Part shown: piece by piece, positions 20,501-29,200 of the stretch | Layout of the letters: every line of letters starts with the position of its first letter | Position numbering within the stretch: position 1 is the stretch's first letter | DNA from: Tribonema minus | Taxonomy: Eukaryota > Sar > Xanthophyceae > Tribonematales > Tribonemataceae | Assembly (NCBI GenBank): GCA_017506865.1 | Contig: JAFCMP010000423.1 | Location: 620,001-684,000, forward strand | Direction of reading: 5' to 3' | DNA: 64,000 nt | Notes under the pieces: generated by a model | Told to the model about the DNA's origin: nothing | The model's input: the letters and a program-made list of their open reading frames with translations, nothing else | Databases searched by the model: none | Translations under genes and position numbers: made by a program

Positions 20501-23064
20501 GCTCCGGAAACTTCTTCCCGCACAGCTCTCCCGTCGCGTCAAACGCCTCGTGCAGCAGCTCCACCAGCTCCGGATCCAAATAAATAGGTCGCGTCAGCCC
20601 CTGCAGCGTGGGGGTGGGGTAGCGCGCGCCCGCGCCGCCGCTGACAGTTACGCCCCGCACCGGAGCGTCCCCCTCCTCCGGGTTGAAGAAGCGCTTGAGG
20701 TTGGAGAGCGACGTGAGGCAGTCACTGACTTCGCGCAGCTCGGGGGGCTCGAGCGTGGTGCCCTTTGCTGCGAGCGCTATGATGGCCTCGATGTCCATGC
20801 CGCTGGCGATGGGCACCGGCTCCGTGAGCGAGTATACTTCCTCCACGCCCCTGTTGAAGTTGGGTTGAAGTTGAGGCGTGGTTGAGTTTGGTTTGAGTTT
20901 TGGCTAAAGGTGAGTTTGCTTGGCATATGTACACGGAAGAGGTGAGCGAGTATACCTCCTCCACGCCTCTATTCAAGTTGGATTGGAGTTGAGTCATCGT
21001 TGAGTATTGGTTCCAAGTTGAGGTCGCCTGACATCTAGTGTTGGTTCGAGGTGAATTCGCATACTTGACATCTGTACAAACCAGAGTGTCAGCTCGAATT
21101 TGGTTCTGGCCCCAAATACAACTTCTGGCTCAGGGTAAGGCCACAAAACAGAAGCGCAGGTCACGCGGAGGGAAGACACGAGACTGCGTGCTGAAGCGTG
21201 ATGCACTTCAAGTTGAAGTACATCAGATAAGGATGACGTGCGGTGGGTCTGAAATGAGGTAGCCGCTGCCACTCCTTGCAGCTCGTGCGCTGAAGCGTCA
21301 TGCACTTCAAGTTGAAGTACATGCAATTGTATGATGTGAGATGCGTCTGTGATGCAGTAGCCGATGCCACTGCCTGCACCTTGTGCTGAGACACGTACAC
21401 TCGGTCACTGTTGTCTGAGACAGGAGAAGGGCTCTTCTGAGTGTTGAGGTCTCGTGAGCGTCACGGGTTGAAGTTGCAATGTGAGGATGACTGGAACCGG
21501 GCTCACTGACAGAGCGCGCCTCTCCTATAGCACCGAGATTCTGTGAGAGTCACAGGTTTAAAATTGCGATGAAAAGGGTGATGAAACTAGTTATCTGTCA
21601 CGGCGTGTCACAGATCTCAGCGAGAAGGACAGCGCAGCACGACTCAGCAAAATAATGTTGGGTCGCCACGTTTCACAGCTTTTACAATACCTCAGTGACA
21701 AGAATGTTGCATTGAATTGCGTCATGGCTTAGTAAGAATGATCATGTGTGCATATGGTGTTGTGTACTGAGCATTGCATGACGCAACGGCATTACTCTGC
21801 CAAAACGAAGTTTGTGTACCAGGAGCGCAATGCTTAGTGTGCTTCTCGTGGTTGCATGTGTCTTGACGGCACTTGCCACGCAGTGATGGCCTGGTGCCAA
21901 GTGTAAACGGCACTTGCCAGGCACTGAAGGCCCCCCGGCGATTTATCAGCGACGAGGCTGTTGTGTCACGTAGCAGCACTGCTCAACTGAGGTGCTGCTG
22001 TATCACTCGAAACCATTCTTGTCCAACGTACTGCAGTCAGCCACACTCAGTCACAACAGGCGTTATTTCTGTGCATGGTTCACTGCAGTCTACAACAGCA
22101 GCTATGACTAAGCCCATGCTGCAAATCAGACACATTTATGACAACTGAACTGAGATATTACTACAGTACTCTCAAAGAGCCCTTAAAGAGTTGCTGTGCA
22201 CCTCCTGTGACTGCAGCTTTGACTGAGCTGCAGCCTGTTACTCATACAAATACCCACTACTCAAATGAGATGTAATTACTCTGACTTCAACGAGCCCTGA
22301 CATAGTTGCTGTACCTCCTGTGACCAGCAGCTTCAACTGAGCTGCAGCAGCAGACAATGACTTGCCCATGGCTGCTGTAAGGCTCGCTTGGACAATAAAC
22401 CACTTGCTTGCACTTGACTTGAAAATAGATGCTGCTTGCCGTCGTGGAAGGCTGTGCAGCAACAGCTGCGTTGCAAATACGGAAAACTTCAAATTGCTGC
22501 GTCAGAGTGTGTGACATCTGCGCTGTACTAGACGACAGAGTTAAGCTTGAGCTGCAGGTATAACATGTCATGCGCAGCGCTTCGGACTGTGCTGCGTCAC
22601 CTGTAAAGCGCTTGCACCGACTCCACGTCCGCTTTGAAGTCCGCTTTGAGAGCCGCCTTCCTCCCCATGGCCGTCCAGCACTCCTTGGACAAATGCTCCA
22701 GCACCACCCCAAAGTCCAGCGACTCCCAGGTCCGCGCAAAGAGGTCGACGCCATCAGCTGGTGGCTCCTTCGCAGGCTCTGCTTCTGCTGGTTGCTTGGT
22801 CGGGGGCTTGTATGTCAGCGGCAGAGGCCCCATGAGAGGGTTGTAGTCCTGCTGTCGCTTGACTGCTGGATCTGAAGACGACATGCAACATAGGTTGCTT
22901 CTGCTGAATGCAGCATGTCGGCAAGCTGCTGCTGGTCCGCATCTGCTGCTGCCGCCCACTGCGAGCCACGGCGAGAATCCGTGTGTGCGCGTCACTGCAA
23001 TTGCCAACAAGGAGAGGAGTGCCTGCCGAAAGCTGCCGCCCCTGGAGTTTTGAGTGCTGGCCAT
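8524..23064 (-). CDS. MUTS2: MutS2-family ATPase/Smr nuclease, 13 exons, plastid-type leader
   Basis: MutS2 proteins are MutS-like ATPases with a C-terminal Smr domain. They act on branched DNA and, in bacteria, on collided ribosomes. Exons (high to low): 23064-22601, 20850-20461, 19357-19223, 18297-18150, 17344-17126, 15867-15664, 15347-14991, 13489-13349, 12253-12153, 11526-11451, 10248-10030, 9260-9013, 8692-8524. They sum to 2871 nt (956 aa plus TGA) and every phase matches. Landmarks: [17 protein letters not shown] in exon 4; RHPVL in exon 5; Walker A GPNAGGKT at 458-465; DIGD 501-504 and STFSGH 513-518; Walker B LMDE 536-539; TTH 570-572; coiled coil in exons 7-10; a KOW-like segment in exon 11; Smr LDLRG 881-885 and LHGHGT 913-918. 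Residues 1-60 hold a hydrophobic segment, then GFSP and a basic Ser/Ala-rich stretch, like a signal plus transit peptide. An in-frame ATG at 23124 could add 20 residues. Bacterial MutS2 is about 780 aa. The Smr motif is LDLRG, not LDLHG. Confidence 0.95.
9357..9540 (-). repeat. Two acceptor-side copies of MutS2 exon 12
   Basis: The first bases of exon 12 (GCCGCGGCCGCCGGCTTG.., + strand) plus the upstream acceptor and intron sequence (GGGCGTCAC..GGTGAAGTTGGG) recur at about 9357-9425 and 9462-9540, in the same orientation as the exon. They lie 100-210 bp into the upstream intron. Sequence decays with distance. Confidence 0.85.
9697..9912 (-). repeat. Two donor-side copies of MutS2 exon 11
   Basis: The end of exon 11 (CGACAGCTCGTGGAGC..TTGATGGTGGCGCGGCC, + strand) recurs at 9829-9912 and 9697-9760. 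The first copy retains the CTGCGGCG..AGCCTGCG donor-proximal segment. They are separated by repeated GAAGTACACTGTT units (9925-9975). Confidence 0.85.
9979..9997 (+). mobile_element. 19-bp micro-insertion of the LINE 3' end
   Basis: GAGCGAGAATTAATAAAAA, identical to the last 19 bases of the retrotransposon, is flanked on both sides by GTACAT (9973-9978 and 9998-10003). A perfect target duplication around an exact 3' terminus argues for target-primed insertion aborted after 19 nt. It lies in MutS2 intron 11. Confidence 0.8.
10335..10532 (-). repeat. Acceptor-side copies of MutS2 exon 11
   Basis: Exon 11 start plus acceptor (GGGGGGTCAGCCC.AGGTC.TCCACCTG, + strand) recurs at about 10375-10412, followed by a G10 tract. 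A weaker flank copy (CAGCAACAGCT.GGGGGGCAGCGGGTGT) occurs at 10337-10366 and again at 10491-10520. Confidence 0.7.
10805..10936 (-). mobile_element. 5'-truncated LINE copy, 132 bp, perfect 12-bp target duplication
   Basis: Identical over 132 bp to the last eight sense codons, stop codon and 3' UTR of the full-length element at 46646-46777. It is flanked by ACATTTATGTAC at 10793-10804 and 10937-10948. The element ends in five A residues abutting GTAC of the target. It is inserted in MutS2 intron 10, antisense to the window and so in the same sense as the MutS2 gene. Identity implies a very recent insertion. Confidence 0.95.
11140..11200 (-). repeat. Donor-side copy of MutS2 exon 10
   Basis: Minus strand reads ATCAAGGCCGCGGCGGAGGA..GAGGTATAC, a copy of the exon 10 end (ATCAAAGCGGTGGCGGAAGA..GAGGTACGT) with a donor-like GT. 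It still reads in frame ([13 protein letters not shown]). It is the best candidate for an alternative exon, but using it as well as exon 10 would duplicate a coiled-coil segment. Confidence 0.75.
11530..11575 (-). repeat. AC/GT microsatellite at MutS2 exon 10 acceptor
   Basis: Impure (AC)n, read as (GT)n on the gene strand, directly upstream of the exon 10 acceptor at 11527-11529. It replaces a conventional polypyrimidine tract. Confidence 0.8.
12325..12510 (-). repeat. Two acceptor-side copies of MutS2 exon 9
   Basis: Exon 9 start (CTCAAGCTCTATTGCATACT.. CCGCCTCG, + strand) with the acceptor CCTRCGCAAAC.AGGGT.GAAG recurs at 12327-12405 and 12437-12510. The period is about 112-115 bp, separated by GGGCTTGAAGTT spacers. 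Confidence 0.9.
12795..13275 (-). repeat. Donor-side copies of MutS2 exon 8
   Basis: The exon 8 end (GCGCTCACCTTCTTCCTCT, + strand; donor AAG|GTGAGC on the gene strand) recurs at 13211-13265 and 12796-12860. A piece without the donor (CTTCGCC..CCATATGCA) lies at 13105-13130. CCCTAA-type repeats lie between copies (12900-13035). Confidence 0.85.
13550..13622 (-). repeat. Acceptor-side copies of MutS2 exon 8
   Basis: CGGGTTCTCGCTCCTGCTC..GTCTCGAATCAGG and CCGGATCAGGTTGCTGACCT reproduce two parts of the exon 8 start next to CTG(TCATGATT), each followed by CATGAT-type flank sequence. Confidence 0.8.
13874..14598. mobile_element. 725-bp TIR element (MITE-like) in MutS2 intron 7
   Basis: Perfect 24-bp terminal inverted repeats, 13874-13897 and 14575-14598 (outer bases GTACCGTAAATCACGGGG). 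Inside, shorter palindromic modules with TTATACGGCGTATAAGA cores recur near both ends (13945-14050 and 14440-14570). If the outer TA is the target duplication, the layout suits a Tc1/mariner-type non-autonomous element, but this is inference. The interior holds an impure CAG tract (14197-14232) and no transposase. It lies in an intron, so it should be spliced out. Confidence 0.85.
14833..14920 (-). repeat. Donor-side copy of MutS2 exon 7
   Basis: The exon 7 end (CGCGTCCCCTCGTCCAGCAG.. with donor GTGAGCGC on the gene strand) recurs at 14833-14920, nearly identical except for a small CTG insertion at the junction. Spacers consist of CTTCATTACTTCAACTT repeats (14805-14980). Confidence 0.9.
15351..15480 (-). 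repeat. Poly-G/C tract and acceptor-side copy of MutS2 exon 7
   Basis: A G10 run (poly-C on the gene strand) directly precedes the exon 7 acceptor. The exon start (CTCGAGCACTGCCTTGCACA, + strand) with acceptor CCTGG recurs at 15432-15475. Confidence 0.85.
15868..16345 (-). repeat. Three acceptor-side copies of MutS2 exon 6 with telomere-like blocks
   Basis: A roughly 174-bp unit contains the exon 6 start (Walker A coding, GGTTTTGCCGCCGGCGTTGG, + strand), its acceptor and about 60 bp of AGGGTTAGGTTAGGTAGGG-type sequence. It is repeated at 15953-16110 and 16128-16260, with a remnant at 16318-16400. The telomere-like block is copied with the exon edge, so the unit that duplicated already included it. 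Confidence 0.9.
16570..16965 (-). repeat. Serial donor-side copies of MutS2 exon 5
   Basis: Segments like the exon 5 end (GATCATTGGGCACTGGATCC..CCCACGCAGCGCCAGC, + strand) recur at about 16900-16965, 16756-16825, 16655-16695 and 16575-16600. They are separated by a recurring GATGGCAGAATCTGGYATAAAG module. Confidence 0.8.
17400..17775 (-). repeat. Acceptor-side copies of MutS2 exon 5
   Basis: GCTGGTTCTGGCCAACCTGCG (+ strand), the exon 5 start, recurs at about 17428-17490, 17578-17640 and 17735-17765 with decreasing identity, interleaved with AGGAGAGTCACTGGTTGA units. Confidence 0.85.
17922..17998 (-). repeat. Donor-side copy of MutS2 exon 4 ending in telomere-like repeats
   Basis: GTACCTTGATGGTCATACGCG..GCGCGCTTCCTCCGCCTT copies the exon 4 end for about 47 bp. 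It then switches at CTT directly into AGGGTTAGGGTTAGC. The junction falls at a telomere-like repeat. Confidence 0.85.
18402..18590 (-). repeat. Two acceptor-side copies of MutS2 exon 4
   Basis: GTCTTGCCCG.GCACGATACGTCGTG.ACAATGCCGACGCTG (+ strand) at 18402-18450 and a weaker copy at 18536-18585, in the intron upstream of exon 4. Confidence 0.85.
18845..19165 (-). repeat. Four donor-side copies of MutS2 exon 3
   Basis: CACTCACTTGCGCTTGTACG.GGGCTTCACAGGCAGCAC (+ strand), the exon 3 end with donor, recurs at 19113-19160, 19021-19070, 18926-18985 and 18848-18872, a period of about 95-100 bp. The 18926 copy extends furthest into the exon (to GACACGT). Confidence 0.9.
19379..20395. repeat. Telomere-like repeat-rich MutS2 intron 2
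   Basis: A poly-G run (about 19379-19396), then scattered TTAGGG (19400-19440, 19552-19600, 20330-20390) and CCCTAA blocks (19868-19917, 20110-20215). Orientation switches within one intron. No gene seen. Confidence 0.8.
20940..20982 (-). repeat. Acceptor-side copy of MutS2 exon 2
   Basis: GTGAGCGAGTATACCTCCTC CACGCC followed by CTATTCAAGTTGG copies the exon 2 start and acceptor region (20825-20865). Confidence 0.85.
21000..22600. repeat. MutS2 intron 1 with palindromic CTTCAAGTTGAAG motifs
   Basis: The 1.6-kb intron has no supported gene. A 60-bp tandem-like pair (GCGTGCTGAAGCGTGATGCACTTCAAGTTGAAGTACAT..) occurs at 21186-21225 and 21285-21322, centred on the palindrome ACTTCAAGTTGAAGT. A second pair (CTGAGCTGCAG..) lies at 22215-22350. 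Confidence 0.6.
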
Positions 23065-23261
23065 TGCTGGACAGTGCAGCTGCTGATGGCCGGGGCGAGC
23101 TGGGGCTGAACCGACTATGTGCACAGCTGTACAGTGAAGTGTGCACCTCTGACAGAGATGGACTCTGAGTCAACCAGAAAAAAGACTCGACGTTACATGA
23201 GGGGTAACGAACTTTTGTTGAAGCTGGCAATGGTGAGGCAAGGGAGCACACCTCATACAGT
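23065..23261. promoter_or_regulatory. Bidirectional intergenic region, MutS2 / membrane-protein gene
   Basis: 197 bp separates the two divergent start codons, so both promoters must lie here or in the 5' UTRs. I see no TATA box or other recognisable element. If MutS2 starts at 23124 the gap shrinks to 137 bp. Confidence 0.5.
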
Positions 23262-26200
23262 ATGGTACGCAAAAAAGCTTCCAATGAGGCAAGCCGCAAC
23301 GCCAGCAGTATGGCAGCACCGGAGTCGTCGCCGCCGCCAGCAGAAGAGGAAGGAGAGGACGCTGTTGACGACGATGTTGAAGCTCAGGTCGCACTCACAG
23401 CTAGCTCCAAGCGCGACGCTCAAGCCGCCTACGCTCAGGCTCGCCGCCGACTGTCTGATGTCGACATGTTCTGGTCGCAGAAGCTGATGATGGCCATCGA
23501 CGTGCTGCAGATCTACGCCCTTCTCTGGTCGATGAGCCAGCCATGGCCGTGGCCCTACACCTGGCTGCGCAGCACACGCTGGACTCTCATCGCAAACCTG
23601 GACATCCTTGGCCTGTCTCCAGGAGGAGCGGGCATGGGCAGCACAGCCGTTCGAACCAGCGTGTGGGGAGAGAGACCCCACTACCTGCGCTACGCCGCCG
23701 CCTTCGCCCTGATCCCCGCAGCCATCGCCCTGCTGTGGGCAGCCAGAGGACCCTTGGCAGCCCCCAGGGCAGGCCCATCCCGCTGTTGGCGCGTGCAGCG
23801 CTTCTTTCAAACCCGCGGGCGCATCGCTCTGGAAGCAATGCTCCTCGTCAGTGCGGACCTGCTGCTGCTGCCAGTAGGACTCGCCATCTCCCGCATCTTC
23901 ATCTGCGAGGGAGGCGTGCTGATGGTGGACCCCGCTGAGCACTGTGGTGCAGGGCGGCAGCTGGCGCTGGCGGCGGTGCTCGGAAGCGGCTTTTGCGTGG
24001 GCGCGCTGCTGTTTGCGGGGAAGCTGTGGACCCTGGCGCAGCGGGTAAGCTCGAAGCAATGATGCACAGTGCAAAGCCGCCTTTACTTTGATTTCGACTA
24101 CCAATTGCACTTGACAATGCGGCTGAAGCGGTGTTGTGAGGCGGGTGTCATGCTGTGAGCGGCATGGCAGGTGCAGACGGGTTGACAGAGTGGAACAGGC
24201 GTGGCTTTATCTGAGTTGGTTCGTGCATGTTTTAATGCTGTAGGCAAGCATCTGGGAAGGCATCATCTGATGAGTTGCCAAAGTGGAGGCGGCAACTTCC
24301 AAGTTGAAGTCGCAATGCATGGTGGGCGTGTGGCCTACTAACCACTTGTTTGCCCACTCCAAAGGTTGGCTGCTGCTGAGAAGTGCGCACAGGTTTGCTC
24401 AACCCTAACCCTAACCACTAACCCAAACCGTACCCCTAGTTTATTGCACCTCTGGCCTGAGCAAGCACAACCTGATGCAAGTGGTGACTCCTCCACACTT
24501 GAAGTATTGTAATCGACGAGCTTTGGGCCAGAATGAAGGTTGCAGTGCTGAAGCTTACATTATCACTTCAGAGTCCTGTATAGGCGCGCATGAACTCAAC
24601 AGGCAGGACCCATGCATGCCTGCAGCTGCGTTAGGTAATGGGGCTATTCCCTGAGCGTCGACACCATGCCTACCCCAAACTGATCTAGTAAATGTTGTGT
24701 CATCTTACCAACTGGAAGTACGCACCTCCTGCAGCATTGGCAATCATTAGCCCATGACTCAGTATGACTAGCCATAGCATCACTTATTGTCAACACCACT
24801 ACCCTTACTGAATCCAGCAAGCCATCACCTGCAACTGCAGCAAAGCATTAGAAGGTACGGCAGATTTGCAGCACCAGGCAGCATCTTGACTCGAACTTCA
24901 ACACCCCCGATGTTGTTGCACATATAACCTTGACCCTAGCCCTAACCTGTTTGTAACCCAACTTAACCAGGCAGTACTTGAAGTTGTAGCTGCCTGCTTT
25001 GCCTTGCTACGACGGGGGTCATTGCCTCAGCTCGCATCTCACTAGTACTGTACCCTGCCGGGACACTGGCTCTGATACTGGCTGTTGCCTCAACTCGCTC
25101 ACCACAACTCAGCGCTGGCCAGCGGGTATCAGGTAAGGGTAAGGATCAGGGTTGCTGGATGTAGGTGATCACCACTATAGATTGCTCACAACATGACGTC
25201 CTGCCCCAAAAACACTACTGCTCACAATTATCGGCAAGGCCACGAGAAGTGGAGCTGGAGCACGCCCTTCTAAGCGCTGCCACACCTGGAGCGGCTGACC
25301 CTAGTTGCCACAGCATGCCCTGTTAACACCAGCGCCTCCCCAATGGCAACCCTGGCTACACGCGAACCGCTGCAGGCCATCCTCTGCGACAATGTCCAAG
25401 AACTTGAAAAGCACCTGCAGCTGCTGGAGCTCGCTCCGCTGAACACTGTCCCTCACACACCGCTGCAGGCCATTTTTGTAACATGGCAGCCCCTGTCGTT
25501 AGGTACTGACACCAGCACCTGCCATCGTAATCTCCGACAACAACAGATGTCAAGTGAAGTTCAAGTTAAAGTTGGTTAGAAGTGTAAGCACTGACATCCA
25601 GCGCCACCTGTGCACTCTTGCAGGCCATCGCCTACGACTACGCGCAAGATCACGAGAAGCACCTGCAGCTGCTGGAGCTCGACCATGCCCTCCTGAGCGC
25701 TGCCACCACCGGCGCAGCCACCAGCGACCACCGCGCCGCGCACGCGTGGCTCGTCGCCAGCTACCGGCGCCACGCCGCGCACCACCGCCTCTCAACTTCA
25801 ACTTTGAAGTTGACGCTCCTCGCCGTGTTCGCGGCGCTGCGCTTCCGGCCGCGCGCGCAGGCGCTCCTGTTCTGGGGGGTCCTGACCCCCTGGACGGCGT
25901 GGGTGGCAGCGCTCAGGAGGCCGTACCGCTGCGCCTCGAGCAACGCGCTCGCAACGATCTGGTTCGGCGCGCTGTGGCTGATAAGGCTAGTAACGGGTGC
26001 ACGGTTGATGATGACTCCCAGAACAGATGATTAGTGCGTTCGTGAACATGCACATCGGATGCGGTTGGTGGAGATTTGTACATCACACAAGGGGTTTCCG
26101 CCCCTCAAGCGGAAGTTGAACAGCACAACACTTTTTCACACCATAAGCCGAGATTTTAAAGAGGAAAAACTTAAGATCATGTCAGCTGGGGTACAGCGGC

Positions 26201-29200
26201 TCCTCCGATGTATCGCAAGCGCTGTGTGTTCTTAGAGCAGACGCTGGGATGGGCACTCGCCAACAACATAACTAGTGTGATGCAGCAAATGCTACACCCC
26301 GGAACACAAACAAGCAGTGCTGGAATGTTAAAGCAGCGCTACACCAGCCATACCAAATGTGTGGCACATCCGCAACGTGTCTCACGTCACACAATTATCC
26401 AGCATATGCTCACTGGGCCTCCAGATGTGTACCACTAAAGCACATCATGATTGCTGCTGAATGCGTGACTAGCCCTCCCAGAATTTATCTTGAACTTCAG
26501 TGACCTATTGCATGCACAAAGTGTGCGCACAAAGTCTCATCTGCAACAACTCACTGCTGCCGCATGCTGCAGCTCCTGCTGCATGCTGACAGCACTGCTT
26601 GAAGTTCATCTTCAAATCATCTTGGTGTCAAACCACAGTCAACTTGGCGCTTTCATCTGCGCCTAACTGCTGCCGCTGCTCTTGCTTCAGCATGTTGATG
26701 AAGGGCTAGAGCGCCCCTTGCTTGAAGTGAATGGCGAAGTTCATAATGTCATCTCACACTTTCATCTGTACCTGCCTGCTGCGCGGCGCAGCTCCTTTGC
26801 GGCATGGGGGGCGGGCTGCGGCGTCGCCTCTTGATGTTCATCTTGAAGTCAATTACTCAATTGCACTTCCAACCTGCGCTTGTCCCGCAGCTCCTTCGGC
26901 ATGCTCACGGGCTACGGCGCGCGCAGCAGCACCTTCTTAAGCTGATCTTGCACAGCCACCACCGAAACTTCATATTCATCTTCAAGTTCAATATCAGTCA
27001 TCTCGCACTTCCAATCTGCGCTCGCCCCGCAGCTCCTTTGGCATGCTCACCAGCTACGGCGTTCGCAGCAGCGCCATTGAAGCACAGCATCACCAAACTT
27101 TAACTCCATCTTCAACTTCAACAACAGTCATCTCACACTCCCAATCCGTGCTCGCCGCGCAGCTCCTTCGGCATGCTCACGGGCCACGGCATGCGCAGCA
27201 GCGCCTTTCAAAGCACAGCATCACCAAAACTTCAACTCCGTCTTCAAGTTCAACAACAGTCACTCCCATCCGTATTCGCCCTGCAGCTCCTTCGGCATGC
27301 TCACCGGCTACGGCGTGCGCAGCAGCGCCCTAGTGGCGAGCGCGCAGGCCTACTGGCTCGGGCTGATCGCTGCCGCGGCCGCGTGCGCGTCAGCAGTGCT
27401 CATACTGCTGGTGGCGATTTCGCGGAAGCGCGCCACGCGTGCGCTGTCGCGCGGGCGGTTGTTAGGGGCGCATCAGTGGCCTTCGGCGCCCACGCTCGCC
27501 GCCATTATGTGGGACGAGAGGCGTAGAGGCTGGGTCACAACAATCAGGTAGGTAGTCTGGCGCGTCTGCAGCACACGTGCAGTCTGGCAATAGGCACGGT
27601 GCTTGCAGCAGCAGGCGCCCGACGCTGGGGCCTTTGTCGGGGACGAAAGGCGTACATAGGGGCTGGGTCACGACAATCAGGTTTGTACTTTTATTATATT
27701 CCACTTGTGGCTGTGGAAATGCCATGTTGTAGGTTTGTACTTGTGGACTTGTGGTGTTTGAACTAACCCTAACCCTAACCCTAACCCTAAGGTGTTAAAC
27801 AGGTCTTTTGCGCGCCATGTGAGCTCGTTCACGCCCTGGGCAAGGGTTAACAAGAAACACGATGCAGGCACAAGCAACAGGGAGCTCGCCGCCATTGTGT
27901 GGGATGAGAGAAGGAGAGGCTGGGTCACGACAAGAAAGGTAGCCGCTTGCAGCAAGAGTGCTTACGTTCGGCCGTTGCTGCATACGCAGGTGCGCAGAGC
28001 AAGCTGGCTTCTGTTCAAGCTACGGTCGTCGTATGTCCAGCTAACAGTTTCAGCTGATGTGGTCGTGATGGCTGTGTCGTGTCAAGCGCTGGCGACTCCA
28101 TGCTGCCACGCCGTGCATATTGTGGGTCTGCAAAGGGGTCTTGACCCTAACCCTAACCCTAACCCTAATCCTAACCCTAACCCTAACCCTAACCCTTACC
28201 CTGACCCTTACCCTACTGCCCTACCCAGACACTGCCCTATTTTAGCCCTAAGAGTGGGTCAATGCAGTACGCCCATATCTAGCCCTAGACTTGCCCTCAC
28301 CTAGCCTGTTCCTTAGGGTTAGAATTAGGGTCCTTTTGACCCTTACCCTTACCCTAGCCCTGATGCTAAATGCCTCAACCATTGACGCACCCATGTGATC
28401 CCCTCCCGCCACGCCGTGTATGAAATTATCAACTTCCTGTGTGTCCTTCCCTAGGGTTAGGGTTAGGTTAGGGTTAGGGTAGGGTTAGGGTTAGGGTTAG
28501 GGTTAGGGTTAGGCCAAGCTGCATTCCATACACTCCAGGTCAGCGCGTGAGTCATTCCCTGCTCCTATGGCGCGCGCTGCTAAACCCAGCCCTCACCCAT
28601 CAGCGACCCACCAACACCATGCACTGTAGCCACCGCGCCCTCATCAACCTCAGTCATATATAGAAGTGCTTCGCTTCGAAGATGCTGAGCATTGCCACCT
28701 GCTGGCACAACGGACAGGGAGGGTGCACGTGATTATGCCAGCATTTCGTCCATGACTGCACCGGTACTCAACCTTCAGAAGTATTACTTCTACCTGTTGT
28801 TAGAAGTGTTTGTTGAAGTAACACACTGCCTGTTGTACCACGCTCCGCATATCCCTCCAGGTCTGCGCGCGAATCACTGGTCCTGTGGCGCGCTTTGCCA
28901 CCAGAGCTGGTGCCAATGCAAGACATTGAAGCTGCCATGGGCGCGCTCTGGGCGCAGTGGGGGGAGGCGAAAGCCGCCGACAGCCTTCTAGAGCATCCGC
29001 TGCGGGAGGCGCTTGAGGATATGGCTGAGCTGCATGAAAGGACCAGGTGAGCTCAGCCACTTCAAATGCGAGTGCTGCATCGTACTTGAAGTACTTGCAC
29101 CCAAAGATATCCCCCCCATGGGCGGATCAGCGAGGGGGACATCATACATGTAGCCTGACCCTAACCCTACCCCTAATCCTAACCCTAACCCTAAGTGCTT

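Noticed and set aside
28145-28513. Possible telomere-telomere fusion scar
   Set aside because: The order is CCCTAA then TTAGGG on the plus strand. A head-to-head fusion would give TTAGGG then CCCTAA, and the arrays are short and inside an intron.
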